Shown: positions 8,380-17,301, counted from the stretch's first letter. The stretch: 64,000 nt of DNA from Rhizobium terricola (GCF_012927355.1 NZ_JABBGK010000008.1:1-64000), one strand, 5' to 3'. Numbers and translations are program-made. Notes: generated by a model not told the origin, from the sequence alone.

Positions 8380-9828
8380 CTATGAATTTCGTTCGAAATT
8401 CAATTGGCAACCCGGGTTCATGACCAAAGTCGGATCGATCGCCGTCTTCAACGCCGTCAGCAGCTTGCGCCGCACCTCCGGCAGACGGGCGTCGTAGTCC
8501 GGCCGCTTCAGCCGACCGATACCGTGTTCCGCGCTGATCGAACCATGATAGGTGTCGAGAACCGCGTTGATGACGGACTTGGCCTTGTAAATCCGCGCCG
8601 CGATCTCTTCCGGCGCCAGATCCGACGGCGGCAACACATTCAGATGAACATTGCCGTCCCCGACATGGCCGTAGGAGACATTGACACAGTCCGGAAGGGC
8701 GGCGGCAACCGCGGCTTCTGCATCGCGCACAAAGTCCGCAAGCCGCGACAGCGGCACGGAGATATCGGTGCGCAGATGCGGGCCGCGCTTGGCCTGCCCC
8801 TCGTTCATGCCCTCCCGGAAGAGCCAAAGATTGCGGGCCTGCGCCTTGGAACTGGCGATCACGCCGTCGGCGACGAGCCCCTCCTCCATCACCGCCCCCA
8901 GGAAGCGCTCCATGAGGTCGTTGATGTCGACCAGTCCGGAGCCCGAGATCTCCATCAGCACATAAGCGGGGTAGTCACCGGATATCGGCATCGGCAGATC
9001 GGGGATTGCCTCGTGCGCCAGCACGAAGGCGAGCGGCGGCATGAATTCGAAGGCCGACATGAGATCGCAGCAGTCACGGCGTGCGCGGCGGAAGAGCGCG
9101 ATGGCGTCATCGAGCGCGTTGAGCCCCAGGAGCGCCGTCGCGACCTGATCCGGCTCCGGCGTCAGCTTGACGGAAACCGCGGTGACGATGCCGAGCGTCC
9201 CCTCCGCGCCGATGAAGATCTGCTTGAGATCAATGCCGCGATTGTCCTTTCGCAGCGTCGACAACCCGTCGAATATCGTGCCGTCCGGCAGCACGACTTC
9301 GAGACCGAGCACCAGTTCGCGGGTCATGCCATAGCGCAGTACGTTGATGCCGCCGGCATTGGTGGAGACGTTGCCGCCGATGCGGCAGGAACCCTGCGCC
9401 CCGAGCGCCAGCGGGAAGAACATGCCCTCGCGCGCGACCGCATCCTTGAACTCGGAGAGGATGCACCCAGCCTCGACGACCGCGGAAAAATCGTCGGCGT
9501 CGATGCGGCGGATCCGCGCCATGCGCTCGAGGCTGATGACGACCTGGCGCGCCGGATCGTCGGGCGTCGCCCCCAGCACAAGTCCTGTATTGCCACCCTG
9601 GGGCACGACGGAAAGACCGAGTGCGGCGCAGGCCTTTACCGCAGCCGCCACATCTTCGGTCGAGCGCGGACGAAGAACAGCGACAGCACCGGTCGTCACG
9701 TCGCCATGCCAGTCACGGCAGTAACGCGCCACCTCGTCGCCGACGAGCACGAGATCCGCACCGAGTGCCTGCACCAGACGCTCTTCATACTGCACTTGCC
9801 GCGCCGCCCCGTCCTGTCCGCTCACCAC
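8380..9828 (-). CDS. FAD-linked 2-hydroxyacid dehydrogenase (GlcD/D-lactate dehydrogenase family)
   Basis: A 482-residue flavoenzyme that oxidises a D-2-hydroxy acid to the keto acid. The PCMH-type FAD-binding domain spans about residues 40-220 (VVPQGGNTGLVLGA, GGNVSTNAGGINVLRYG, FIGAEGTLGIVT) and the C-terminal domain carries NVSYGHVGDGNVHLNVL and SAEHGIGRLKR, the substrate and metal site histidines of the family. GTG start at 9828 with GGGAG upstream. Close relatives include glycolate oxidase GlcD, D-lactate and D-2-hydroxyglutarate dehydrogenases; the sequence does not separate them. It is divergent from the DenD-like gene and upstream of the GntR gene. Confidence 0.87.
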   Translation of the reverse strand: MVSGQDGAARQVQYEERLVQALGADLVLVGDEVARYCRDWHGDVTTGAVAVLRPRSTEDVAAAVKACAALGLSVVPQGGNTGLVLGATPDDPARQVVISLERMARIRRIDADDFSAVVEAGCILSEFKDAVAREGMFFPLALGAQGSCRIGGNVSTNAGGINVLRYGMTRELVLGLEVVLPDGTIFDGLSTLRKDNRGIDLKQIFIGAEGTLGIVTAVSVKLTPEPDQVATALLGLNALDDAIALFRRARRDCCDLMSAFEFMPPLAFVLAHEAIPDLPMPISGDYPAYVLMEISGSGLVDINDLMERFLGAVMEEGLVADGVIASSKAQARNLWLFREGMNEGQAKRGPHLRTDISVPLSRLADFVRDAEAAVAAALPDCVNVSYGHVGDGNVHLNVLPPSDLAPEEIAARIYKAKSVINAVLDTYHGSISAEHGIGRLKRPDYDARLPEVRRKLLTALKTAIDPTLVMNPGCQLNFERNS

Positions 9829-9923
9829 ATTTCTCCCGTATTGCGCCGGTCCGGCCGACGATCCACAAGACCTCGGGCCATCTCAGCACAGTAATTAACT
9901 ATTCTGTTTCCAAACTCACCATA

Positions 9924-9944
9924 TAAGGTTATCAGACAACCTTA
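9924..9944. promoter_or_regulatory. 21-bp palindrome in the divergent oxidase/denD promoter region
   Basis: AAGGTT-A-TC-A-GA-C-AACCTT flanked by T and A gives a nearly perfect dyad with one central base. The inner GTTATCAGAC is one base away from the cores at 7481 (reverse strand) and 17289. It lies between the FAD oxidase (leftward) and the DenD-like gene (rightward), about 70 bp from the denD start. Probable FadR-type operator; the 8344 GntR protein is the nearest candidate. Confidence 0.6.
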
Positions 9945-10014
9945 CAATATTTTTGTTTGGGTATCACCACCTGCGTCTTCGGAGGTGACCCGCATCACAG
10001 GGAGGAGGATTTCC

Positions 10015-10998
10015 ATGCACATTCTCATCATCGGCGCCGCCGGCATGGTCGGCCGCAAGCTCGCGCAACGCCTCACGAGTGACGGGGCGCTCGGCAATCG
10101 CCCGATTGAGGCGATGACCCTGGTTGACGTCGTCACCCCCGAGGCACCGGAAGGTTTTACCGGCAAAGTTACCCTCGAAACCGTCGACCTCTCGACGCCG
10201 GGCGAAGCCGAACGCCTGATCGCCGGCCGCCCCGACGCCATCTTCCACCTCGCCGCGATCGTCTCCGGCGAAGCCGAACTGGACTTCGACAAGGGTTATC
10301 GCATCAACCTCGACGGCACGCGCTATCTGTTCGATGCCATCCGCATCGCCCATGGCCAGGAAGGCTATAAGCCGCGCGTCGTATTCACCTCGTCGATCGC
10401 TGTCTTCGGCGCGCCGCTGCCCTATCCGATCCCGGACGAATTCCACACCACGCCGCTGACCAGCTACGGCACGCAGAAGGCGATCTGCGAACTTCTCCTC
10501 GCGGACTATTCCCGTCGCGGTTTCTTCGACGGCATCGGCATTCGCCTTCCGACCATCTGCATCCGCCCCGGCAAACCGAACAAGGCCGCCTCTGGCTTCT
10601 TCTCCAACATCCTGCGCGAGCCGCTGGCCGGCATCGAGGCAGTGCTGCCGGTGCCCGACGACATCCGCCACTGGCATGCGTCACCGCGCTCCGCCGTCGG
10701 CTTCCTGATGCACGGCGCAACGATCGACCTTGACGCGGTCGGCCCGCGCCGCAATCTTTCGATGCCGGGGCTGAGCGCCACGGTCGGGGAACAGATCGAA
10801 GCGCTGCGCCGCGTCGCCGGCGACAAGGCCGTGAAGCTCATCCGTCGAGAACCGGACGAGATGATCATGCGCATGTGCGCCGGCTGGGCTCCGGGCTTCG
10901 AGGCGAAGCGGGCAACCGCCCTCGGCTTCACCGCCGAGACGTCGTTCGACGAGATCATCCGCGTCCATATCGAGGACGAAATGGGAGGAAAGCTGTGA
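10015..10998 (+). CDS. denD: NAD-dependent epimerase/dehydratase family dehydrogenase, D-erythronate dehydrogenase-like
   Basis: A 327-residue extended SDR. The Rossmann motif GAAGMVGRKLA is at residues 7-17, the catalytic YxxxK appears as SYGTQKAICE with the serine in VVFTSSIAVFG. The whole sequence resembles DenD, the D-erythronate dehydrogenase described for tetronate catabolism, including FDKGYRINLDGTRYLF and HWHASPRSAVGFLMHGA. Start at ATG 10015 with GGAGGAGG upstream. It opens a rightward operon with a beta-hydroxyacid dehydrogenase and an IlvD-type dehydratase. The partner kinase and decarboxylase (OtnK/OtnC) are not in this window, so the four-carbon assignment is provisional. Confidence 0.72.
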   Translation: MHILIIGAAGMVGRKLAQRLTSDGALGNRPIEAMTLVDVVTPEAPEGFTGKVTLETVDLSTPGEAERLIAGRPDAIFHLAAIVSGEAELDFDKGYRINLDGTRYLFDAIRIAHGQEGYKPRVVFTSSIAVFGAPLPYPIPDEFHTTPLTSYGTQKAICELLLADYSRRGFFDGIGIRLPTICIRPGKPNKAASGFFSNILREPLAGIEAVLPVPDDIRHWHASPRSAVGFLMHGATIDLDAVGPRRNLSMPGLSATVGEQIEALRRVAGDKAVKLIRREPDEMIMRMCAGWAPGFEAKRATALGFTAETSFDEIIRVHIEDEMGGKL

Positions 10999-11915
10999 CC
11001 GCATCCATTCAGGCAACACCGGCCGTCAAGCGCCGGATCGCCTTTCTCGGCACCGGCCTGATGGGCGCACCCATGGCCCGCCGGCTGCTGAAGGCCGGAT
11101 TTCCGGTCACCGTCTGGAACCGCGACCCCTCTAAGGCCCAGGCGCTTGCCACAGACGGCGCCATCGTCGCCGCGACCGCGGCAGAGGCCGCAACCGGCGC
11201 CGACATCGTCATCACCATGCTGAGCGACGGCAAGGCGGTCGGAGAGGTCTTGTTCGCCGGCGGCGTCAAAGCGGCCCTGAGGTCCGGCGCGGTGGTCATC
11301 GACAGCTCGTCGATTGCACCGCCCATTGCCCGCGACCATGCGGCACAGCTGGCCGAAACCGGCATCACGCATGTCGACGCCCCGGTCTCCGGCGGTGTCG
11401 TCGGCGCCGAGGCGGGAACGCTTGCCATCATGGCCGGCGGCGATGCGGCTGTTGTCGAAAGTCTTGAGGACGTCTTTGCCGCTCTCGGCCGCGTCACCCA
11501 TGTCGGCCCCTCCGGTGCCGGCCAGATCTGCAAGCTCGCCAACCAGCAGATCGTCGCAATCACCATCGGCGCGGTGGCCGAGGCGATGATCCTCGTCGAA
11601 GCAGGCGGCGCCAGCCGCGAGAAATTCCGCGACGCGATCCGTGGCGGCTTTGCCGAAAGCCGGATCCTCGACCTGCATGGCGGGCGCATGGTGGCCCGGA
11701 CCTTCGCACCCGGCGGTCCCTCGCGGCTGCAACTGAAGGATCTCGACGCCGTCGCTGCCATGGCCGAGCTCTTTTCGCTCGACCTTCCGCTGACAGCACA
11801 GGTCCGCGACGAATTCCGCGACTTCGTCGCCGACGGCGGTGGCGACACGGACCATAGCGGCCTGCTGCTGCATCTGGAAAAGATCAATCAACGCCAAGGG
11901 GAGGAAAACCGATGA
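10995..11915 (+). CDS. 3-hydroxyisobutyrate dehydrogenase-family NAD(P)-dependent oxidoreductase
   Basis: A 306-residue beta-hydroxyacid dehydrogenase. The cofactor motif GTGLMGAPMARRL lies near residue 20, the substrate loop reads DAPVSGGVVGAEAGTLAIMAGG, and the catalytic lysine is in KLANQQIV. GTG start at 10995 overlaps the denD stop by four bases and has GGAGGA just before it, so translation is coupled. The family includes L-threonate dehydrogenase LtnD, tartronate semialdehyde reductase and 3-hydroxyisobutyrate dehydrogenase. Beside a DenD-like gene, oxidation of a C4-C6 aldonate is plausible. Confidence 0.82.
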   Translation: MTASIQATPAVKRRIAFLGTGLMGAPMARRLLKAGFPVTVWNRDPSKAQALATDGAIVAATAAEAATGADIVITMLSDGKAVGEVLFAGGVKAALRSGAVVIDSSSIAPPIARDHAAQLAETGITHVDAPVSGGVVGAEAGTLAIMAGGDAAVVESLEDVFAALGRVTHVGPSGAGQICKLANQQIVAITIGAVAEAMILVEAGGASREKFRDAIRGGFAESRILDLHGGRMVARTFAPGGPSRLQLKDLDAVAAMAELFSLDLPLTAQVRDEFRDFVADGGGDTDHSGLLLHLEKINQRQGEENR

Positions 11916-13696
11916 GCGACGAGACGAGACCGACCCGCCGCCTGCGCTCCCAGGACTGGTTCGACAATCCGGACCATATCGACCTGACCGCGCTCTATCT
12001 CGAGCGCTTCATGAACTACGGCACAACGCCGGAAGAGCTGCGCTCGGGCAAGCCGATCATCGGCATCGCCCAGTCGGGCAGCGACCTCAACCCGTGCAAC
12101 CGCCACCATCTCGACCTCGCCAAGCGCCTGCGCGACGGCATTCGCGACGCCGGCGGCATTCCGATCGAGTTCCCCACCCATCCGCTGTTCGAGAACTGCA
12201 AGCGCCCGACCGCCGCGCTCGACCGCAACCTCGCCTATCTCGGCCTGGTCGAGATCCTCTACGGCTACCCGCTCGACGGCGTGGTTCTGACCACCGGCTG
12301 CGACAAGACCACACCGTCGGCGCTGATGGCGGCCTCCACGGTCGACATTCCGGCGATCGTGTTTTCCGGCGGCCCCATGCTCGATGGCTGGCATGACGGC
12401 GACCTCGTCGGCTCCGGCACCGTCATCTGGCGCTCACGCCGCAAGCTCGCCGCCGGCGAGATCACCCGCGAGGAATTCCTCGAAGCGGCGCTTGATTCCG
12501 CTCCCTCGGTCGGCCACTGCAACACCATGGGCACGGCCTCGACGATGAACGCCATGGCCGAGGCGCTCGGCATGTCGCTGACCGGCTGCGCCGCCATTCC
12601 GGCCGCCTATCGCGAGCGCGGCCAGATGGCCTATCGCACCGGCCGCCGCGCCGTAGAACTCGTGCTGCAGGACATCAAGCCGTCCGACATCCTGACGCGC
12701 GCCGCCTTCCTCAACGCCATCAAGGTCAACTCTGCCATCGGCGGCTCGACCAATGCCCAACCGCATCTCGCCGCCATGGCCAAGCATGCCGGCGTCGAAC
12801 TGCATCCAGCCGACTGGCAGGTACACGGCTTCGATATTCCGCTTCTGGCCAACGTCCAGCCGGCCGGCGCCTATCTCGGCGAACGCTTCCACCGCGCCGG
12901 CGGCGTGCCGGCGATCATGTGGGAACTGCTGAAGGCCGGCAAGCTCGATGGCGCCTGTCCGACGGTCACCGGAAAGACCATGGCCGAAAACCTCGAAGGT
13001 CGGGAATCCGACGACCGCGAGGTCATCAAGCCCTATGACGCGCCGATGCGCGAACGGGCCGGCTTCCTGGTGCTGAAGGGCAACCTGTTCGACTTCGCCA
13101 TCATGAAGATGAGCGTCGTGTCGGAAAGCTTCCGCCAGCGCTACCTCCAGGAGCCCGGCCGCGAGGGCTTGTTCGAGGGTCGTGCCATCGTCTTCGACGG
13201 TTCCGAGGACTACCACAAGCGCATCAACGATCCGTCGCTCAATATCGACGAGAACTGCATCCTGGTTATCCGCGGCGCCGGACCGAAGGGTTGGCCGGGC
13301 TCGGCCGAGGTGGTCAACATGCAGCCGCCGGATCATCTCCTGAAGAAGGGCATCATGAGCCTGCCGACGATCGGCGACGGCCGCCAGTCCGGCACCGCCG
13401 ACAGCCCGTCGATCCTCAACGCCTCGCCGGAAAGTGCTGCCGGCGGCGGGCTGGCATGGGTTCGCACCGGTGACATCATCCGCATCGATTTCAACAATGG
13501 CCAGTGCGACATGCTGGTCGAGGAGGCCGAAATCGAACGGCGCAAGGCGGATGGCATCCCCAAGGTTCCGGCCGACGCCACGCCGTGGCAGAAGATCTAC
13601 AGGCAGACCGTCACCCAGCTCGCGGACGGGGCCACGATCACGGGCGCCGACGCGTTTCGCCAGATCGCGAAAACCCCGCCGCGTCACAACCACTGA
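11912..13696 (+). CDS. IlvD/Edd family aldonate (pentonate-type) dehydratase
   Basis: A 594-residue iron-sulfur dehydratase. Three cysteines expected to hold a [2Fe-2S] cluster are C62 (DLNPCN), C130 (TTGCDKTTP) and C203 (GHCNTMGTAST); their spacing equals that of Rhizobium L-arabinonate dehydratase (59/127/200, from memory). The C-terminal site has GDGRQSGTADSPS, with S493 a candidate catalytic serine. N-terminal SQDWFDNPDHIDLTALYLE is characteristic of the sugar-acid branch, not of dihydroxyacid dehydratase in valine synthesis. ATGA overlap with the preceding dehydrogenase. It should convert an aldonate to its 2-keto-3-deoxy form, feeding the FAH-type enzyme at 6.3 kb. Confidence 0.87.
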   Translation: MSDETRPTRRLRSQDWFDNPDHIDLTALYLERFMNYGTTPEELRSGKPIIGIAQSGSDLNPCNRHHLDLAKRLRDGIRDAGGIPIEFPTHPLFENCKRPTAALDRNLAYLGLVEILYGYPLDGVVLTTGCDKTTPSALMAASTVDIPAIVFSGGPMLDGWHDGDLVGSGTVIWRSRRKLAAGEITREEFLEAALDSAPSVGHCNTMGTASTMNAMAEALGMSLTGCAAIPAAYRERGQMAYRTGRRAVELVLQDIKPSDILTRAAFLNAIKVNSAIGGSTNAQPHLAAMAKHAGVELHPADWQVHGFDIPLLANVQPAGAYLGERFHRAGGVPAIMWELLKAGKLDGACPTVTGKTMAENLEGRESDDREVIKPYDAPMRERAGFLVLKGNLFDFAIMKMSVVSESFRQRYLQEPGREGLFEGRAIVFDGSEDYHKRINDPSLNIDENCILVIRGAGPKGWPGSAEVVNMQPPDHLLKKGIMSLPTIGDGRQSGTADSPSILNASPESAAGGGLAWVRTGDIIRIDFNNGQCDMLVEEAEIERRKADGIPKVPADATPWQKIYRQTVTQLADGATITGADAFRQIAKTPPRHNH

Positions 13697-13721
13697 CGCC
13701 GCGCACTCCGACAAATGAAAA

Positions 13722-13755
13722 AGCCCTCCCGGACGACACCGGGAGGGCTTCTCTG
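13722..13755. terminator. Bidirectional intrinsic terminator between convergent genes
   Basis: An 11-bp perfect stem AGCCCTCCCGG/CCGGGAGGGCT with a six-base loop. On the plus strand it is followed by TCTCTGTT and on the minus strand by TTTTTC, so it can end both the dehydratase transcript and the aldolase transcript, more strongly the latter. Confidence 0.88.
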
Positions 13756-13775
13756 TTGAGGTCAGGACATCAGGC

Positions 13776-14567
13776 TCAGTCGCGATATTCCGGTTCTTCC
13801 CGGTCAAGACGCCGCCGCAGGCTTTCGAGGTGCATCAGCGCACTTGCCGGGTCGCCTTCGCGCATCTGCCGGGCCGCTGCCTCGGCAATCTCCGGAGGAA
13901 CCGGCAGCAACTTGCGCCCGGTGCTCATCGCCTTCAACTGCACCTCCGCGGCGCGTTCCAGGTAATAGAGATCGTCCCAGGCTTCGGCGATGTTGGGGGC
14001 GCAGACCATGACGCCGTGATTGCGCATGAAGATGATGTCCTTGTCGCCGAGCACGGCGGCGATGCGGTCGCCTTCGCGCTCGTCGAGTGCCAGGCCGTTG
14101 TAATTGTCGTCGACGGCGACACGCCCATAGAACTTGAGCGCCGTCTGGCCGGCATAGACCAGCGGATCCCCCTCGACCATGCTGAGCGCCGTCGCGTTCG
14201 GCATGTGGGTATGGAAAGCAGCCCCGACGCGAGGCGCCATCTTGTGCAGCCGGGCATGAATGAAGAAAGCGGTCGCTTCCGGCTCGCCGTCGCCGGCAAC
14301 CACGTGGCCGTCGAAATCGCAGATCAGCAGCGACGAGGCGGTCGCCTCCTCGAAGGCCCAGCCGAGCCGGTTGACGAGAAAGAGATCCGGATGTCCGGGC
14401 ACGACGGCGGAGAAATGGTTGCAGATCCCCTCCTCCAGGCCGAGCCGTGCCGCCATGCGCAACGAGACGGCAAGGTCGCGACGAACCTCCCAGATTTCGT
14501 CGGTGTCGAGCGAGGCGTTGCGCAGGAGCGCAGGCGCACCCTTGTGCAAGTTAAGTTCGTGAGCCAT
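13776..14567 (-). CDS. Class II aldolase/adducin family protein
   Basis: A 263-residue zinc-type aldolase-fold protein. Zinc-ligand histidines are visible in AAFHTHMPNATAL and MRNHGVMVCA, and GICNHFSAVVPG matches the N-terminal substrate loop. Start at ATG 14567, with AAGGAGA eight bases upstream; a longer frame continues upstream but overlaps the HAD gene. Members act as L-fuculose- or ribulose-phosphate aldolases, epimerases or decarboxylases such as OtnC. It lies 28 bp after a HAD hydrolase in one leftward operon. The specific reaction is not evident. Confidence 0.85.
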   Translation of the reverse strand: MAHELNLHKGAPALLRNASLDTDEIWEVRRDLAVSLRMAARLGLEEGICNHFSAVVPGHPDLFLVNRLGWAFEEATASSLLICDFDGHVVAGDGEPEATAFFIHARLHKMAPRVGAAFHTHMPNATALSMVEGDPLVYAGQTALKFYGRVAVDDNYNGLALDEREGDRIAAVLGDKDIIFMRNHGVMVCAPNIAEAWDDLYYLERAAEVQLKAMSTGRKLLPVPPEIAEAAARQMREGDPASALMHLESLRRRLDREEPEYRD

Positions 14568-14595
14568 TCCGTTGCGTCTCCTTAGTACTCTGTCA

Positions 14596-15297
14596 TCACA
14601 TCCAGCCGGCGTCGGCGAACAGCCCCGGCACGTGGTCGAGGCTCGGCACCGTACCGTCGGGCTGGTAGTCGGGCAGCGGCTTGCGCCCGGTACCGCGATC
14701 CACCCAGACACAACGAAAGCCGAGTTCGCGTGCCGCCGCAAGGTCGAGATGCGGACTTGCGCAAATATGCACGAGATCGTCCATGCCAATGTCGAGTTCG
14801 TCCCAGGCATGAAGGAAGATCTGGGCTGAAGGCTTGTAGGCTCCCGCCTGTTCAGCCGTGATCACGCGATCGATATGGCCTCCGAGCTGGGCCACATTAC
14901 CGGCAATGATCGCATCGTCCGTATTCGAGACGATCGCCAGTTTGAAACCGGCTGCCTTGAAGCGGCCGAGCGTCGTGACGACCTCCGGAAAAGGTGGCAT
15001 ACGGCCGATCGAAGATGTCAGGATCTCGGCATCGGCCGGGTCGAAGGCGAGATCGAATTCGCCCATGGCATATTGCAGCGCGGCGGCGCTGACCGCTTTG
15101 AACGTCCGGTGCGGCCGCTCCTCCTCCAGGGCATGTTCGAAACGGTCATACGTGGCGATAAAGGCCTGCCGGTCGATCGAGCCTCCCTTGCGGCCAAGAA
15201 TTCGGTCCATGGCCGCGATCAACCCCTCGTCCCACTGGATCAACGTCCCGTAGCAATCGAATGTCAGCCAAGTCGGCCGTCGTCCCTTCAGTGTCAT
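14596..15297 (-). CDS. HAD superfamily hydrolase, haloacid dehalogenase type II-like
   Basis: A 233-residue HAD-fold protein. Motif I is TFDCYGTLIQWD (nucleophile aspartate near residue 14), motif II is VSNTDD, the motif III lysine is in AYKPSAQIF, and the motif IV region reads CASPHLDLAAARELG. DCYGT and the lack of a typical DxDGT phosphatase pair favour the haloacid dehalogenase-like branch, although many such proteins are phosphatases. It heads the operon with the class II aldolase, and is divergent from a LysR regulator 70 bp away. Confidence 0.85.
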   Translation of the reverse strand: MTLKGRRPTWLTFDCYGTLIQWDEGLIAAMDRILGRKGGSIDRQAFIATYDRFEHALEEERPHRTFKAVSAAALQYAMGEFDLAFDPADAEILTSSIGRMPPFPEVVTTLGRFKAAGFKLAIVSNTDDAIIAGNVAQLGGHIDRVITAEQAGAYKPSAQIFLHAWDELDIGMDDLVHICASPHLDLAAARELGFRCVWVDRGTGRKPLPDYQPDGTVPSLDHVPGLFADAGWM

Positions 15298-15341
15298 GAT
15301 ACGCTCCCTTGTTTCACAGAGAGATTGACAAACGACAGAGA

Positions 15342-15358
15342 CATTTGGAAATTAAATG
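15342..15358. promoter_or_regulatory. Interrupted dyad upstream of lysR, probable LysR-type operator
   Basis: Arms CATTT and AAATG separated by seven bases; the outer ATTT...AAAT matches the T-N11-A style of LysR-type sites. It lies 10 bp before the lysR start in the 70-bp space shared with the divergent HAD gene. Confidence 0.4.
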
Positions 15359-15367
15359 CCTCCATAA

Positions 15368-16258
15368 ATGAAATTGGATTTTCGAATGACCTTCGCTTTC
15401 GACCTGGATCTTCTGGGGACGTTTGTCGCCGTCGTCGAGACCGGCGGCTTCACCCGTGCCGCAGAGCGGATAAACCTGACGCAGTCGACGGTCAGCCAGC
15501 AGATCAAGAAGCTCGAGACCAATGTCGGTCACACGTTGCTCTCGCGCGACAAGTCCGGGAGCGGAGTCGAGCCCACCGAACAGGGTGAATTGCTGCTGAG
15601 CTATGCGAGGCGCATTCTGTCGATCAGCGAGGAAGCGACCGAGACGATGCGCCGGCCGACGGCCCCCAGGACCGTCAGGCTCGGCGTGCCGGAGGATTTC
15701 GCCGGTCGACGCCTGATCGACCTTCTTTCACGATTTTCCATGGCCACGCCGCATATCCGCCTCGATACGGTCAGCGGCTGGAGCGCGCAGCTCAACCGCC
15801 TGCTCGAACTCGGCGAGATCGACCTTGCGCTGGTCAAGCGGGAGCCGGGCGAGGGTACGGCGATTGCGCGCTGGCCCGAGGATTTGGTCTGGGTGGCCGG
15901 CGCCGGTCATAACGTGCCCACCGACCCTGTCCCGCTCGCCGTCTTTCCGCCCGGTTGCATCTACCGCGAACGAGCCATTCGCCTCTGCGAAAGCCAGGGG
16001 CGGCCCTGGCGCATTGCCTATACGAGCCAGGGCCTAATGGGGGTGCAGGCAGCCGTCGCCTCGGGCCTCGGCATCAGCCTGCTTCCGGCCAATGCCGTTC
16101 TGCCGGAACATCGCCGGCTTGGCAAAGACGACGGCTTTGCCCCCGAAGCACCCTCCGAACTCGCGCTCGTCAAGTCAAAATCGCGCCTGACCTCCGAGGT
16201 GCGCATCCTCGGCGACTTTCTCGCCACCAATCTGGACACGGCCGGCGACGTCTCCTGA
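15368..16258 (+). CDS. LysR family transcriptional regulator
   Basis: A 296-residue regulator. The winged helix occupies about residues 10-68 (DLDLLGTFVAVVETGGFTRAA, then QSTVSQQIKKLE), followed by a periplasmic-binding-like effector domain in which RTVRLGVPEDFAGR opens the first lobe and GVQAAVASGLGISLLPANA is the hinge return. It is divergent from the HAD/aldolase pair and probably controls it. ATG 15386 is an alternative start six codons on. The effector is not identifiable. Confidence 0.9.
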   Translation: MKLDFRMTFAFDLDLLGTFVAVVETGGFTRAAERINLTQSTVSQQIKKLETNVGHTLLSRDKSGSGVEPTEQGELLLSYARRILSISEEATETMRRPTAPRTVRLGVPEDFAGRRLIDLLSRFSMATPHIRLDTVSGWSAQLNRLLELGEIDLALVKREPGEGTAIARWPEDLVWVAGAGHNVPTDPVPLAVFPPGCIYRERAIRLCESQGRPWRIAYTSQGLMGVQAAVASGLGISLLPANAVLPEHRRLGKDDGFAPEAPSELALVKSKSRLTSEVRILGDFLATNLDTAGDVS

Positions 16259-16355
16259 AGGACCCGCTCGCCAGACGCCGGAGCCAGGAACGCTCAATCA
16301 GAACTTGACTGTCGGATCGCCCGAGGCCCCGGCAGAAGATCTGAAGTATGCGAGG

Positions 16356-17126
16356 TCAAAGAACAGAACTCATGCCGCCGTCGACATAGATGATCTGGCC
16401 GTTGACGTAGTCGGAGGCGGCCGACGACAGGAAGATGGCCGTGCCGACCAGCTCGTCCGGGCGTCCCCAGCGGCGGGACGGCGTGCGCGACTTCACCCAG
16501 GAATCGAATTGCGGATTGCTGGTCAGCGCCTGGTTCATGTCCGTCAGCATGTAGCCCGGACCTATGGCATTGGCCTGGATGCCGTGCTCGGCCCATTCCG
16601 CCGCCATGGCCTGGGTCAGAAGCTTGATCCCGCCCTTGGCCGCCGTGTACGGCGCGACTGTCGGACGGGCAAAATTGCTCATCAGCGAACCTATATTGAT
16701 CACCTTGCCGCGGCCGCGCGGGATCATGCGCCGGGCCGCCTCGCGACCGACCAGGAAGGCGCTGGTGAGATTGGTGTCCAGAACACGATGCCATTCTTCC
16801 GCAGAGAAGTCGACGAGCGGTTTTCGAAGCTGGATACCGGCATTGTTGACCAGGATATCGACTTCGATCCCGGCCGCGTCGAGACGTCGGAAGGCGGCGA
16901 TCACCGCGGCTTCGTCCGTCACGTCGAAGGCAGCGGCGTGAACCGAATGCCCCTCCGCCCTCAGAGCATCGGCGGCCGCCGTGAGCCGTTCGGCATCCAT
17001 CCCGTTCAGAACGACGGTCGCGCCGGCCTCCGCCAGTCCCCGCGCGATCGCTTGGCCGAGCCCCCGCGACGAGCCGGTGACGAGCGCCGTCCGCCCCTCG
17101 AGATTGAATTGCGTGACCGACACCAT
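16356..17126 (-). CDS. SDR family oxidoreductase, gluconate 5-dehydrogenase-like
   Basis: A 256-residue classical short-chain dehydrogenase. The cofactor motif TGSSRGLG is at 17-24, NNAG at 94-97, and the catalytic residues are S147, Y160 and K164. The order of motifs and PLVDFSAEEWHRVLDTNLTS resemble gluconate 5-dehydrogenases and 2-deoxygluconate dehydrogenases. Start at ATG 17126 with AAGGAGGAG upstream. It is divergent from a GntR gene across a 193-bp region that holds a FadR-type operator, and points to polyol or keto-acid interconversion. Confidence 0.83.
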   Translation of the reverse strand: MVSVTQFNLEGRTALVTGSSRGLGQAIARGLAEAGATVVLNGMDAERLTAAADALRAEGHSVHAAAFDVTDEAAVIAAFRRLDAAGIEVDILVNNAGIQLRKPLVDFSAEEWHRVLDTNLTSAFLVGREAARRMIPRGRGKVINIGSLMSNFARPTVAPYTAAKGGIKLLTQAMAAEWAEHGIQANAIGPGYMLTDMNQALTSNPQFDSWVKSRTPSRRWGRPDELVGTAIFLSSAASDYVNGQIIYVDGGMSSVL

Positions 17127-17288
17127 CGTGAACTCCTCCTTCGAAACGCCCCGCGAATATAGGCCCCGCCGCGCGCGGCGAAAGGTCCGCCCGGTGCTCG
17201 CCAACAGGGAACTGCATCTCTCCGGAGAGGTCTCCGGGGAAAACGACAGATTCGTTATTGACCAAAATCAATGAATGCGAAATGGTAT

Positions 17289-17301
17289 GTTGTCAGACCA
17301 A
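17289..17301. promoter_or_regulatory. FadR-type operator candidate before the third gntR gene
   Basis: TTGTCAGACCA fits the FadR-subfamily pattern TNGTNNNACNA, and GTTGTCAGAC is shared with the sites at 7481 and 9924. It lies 19 bp upstream of the gntR ATG and 160 bp upstream of the divergent SDR, consistent with autorepression. Confidence 0.55.

Noticed and set aside
11912-13696. Assignment as IlvD of valine/isoleucine synthesis
   Set aside because: The N-terminal SQDWFDNPDHIDLT block, cysteine spacing and operon with aldonate-type dehydrogenases point to the sugar-acid branch.
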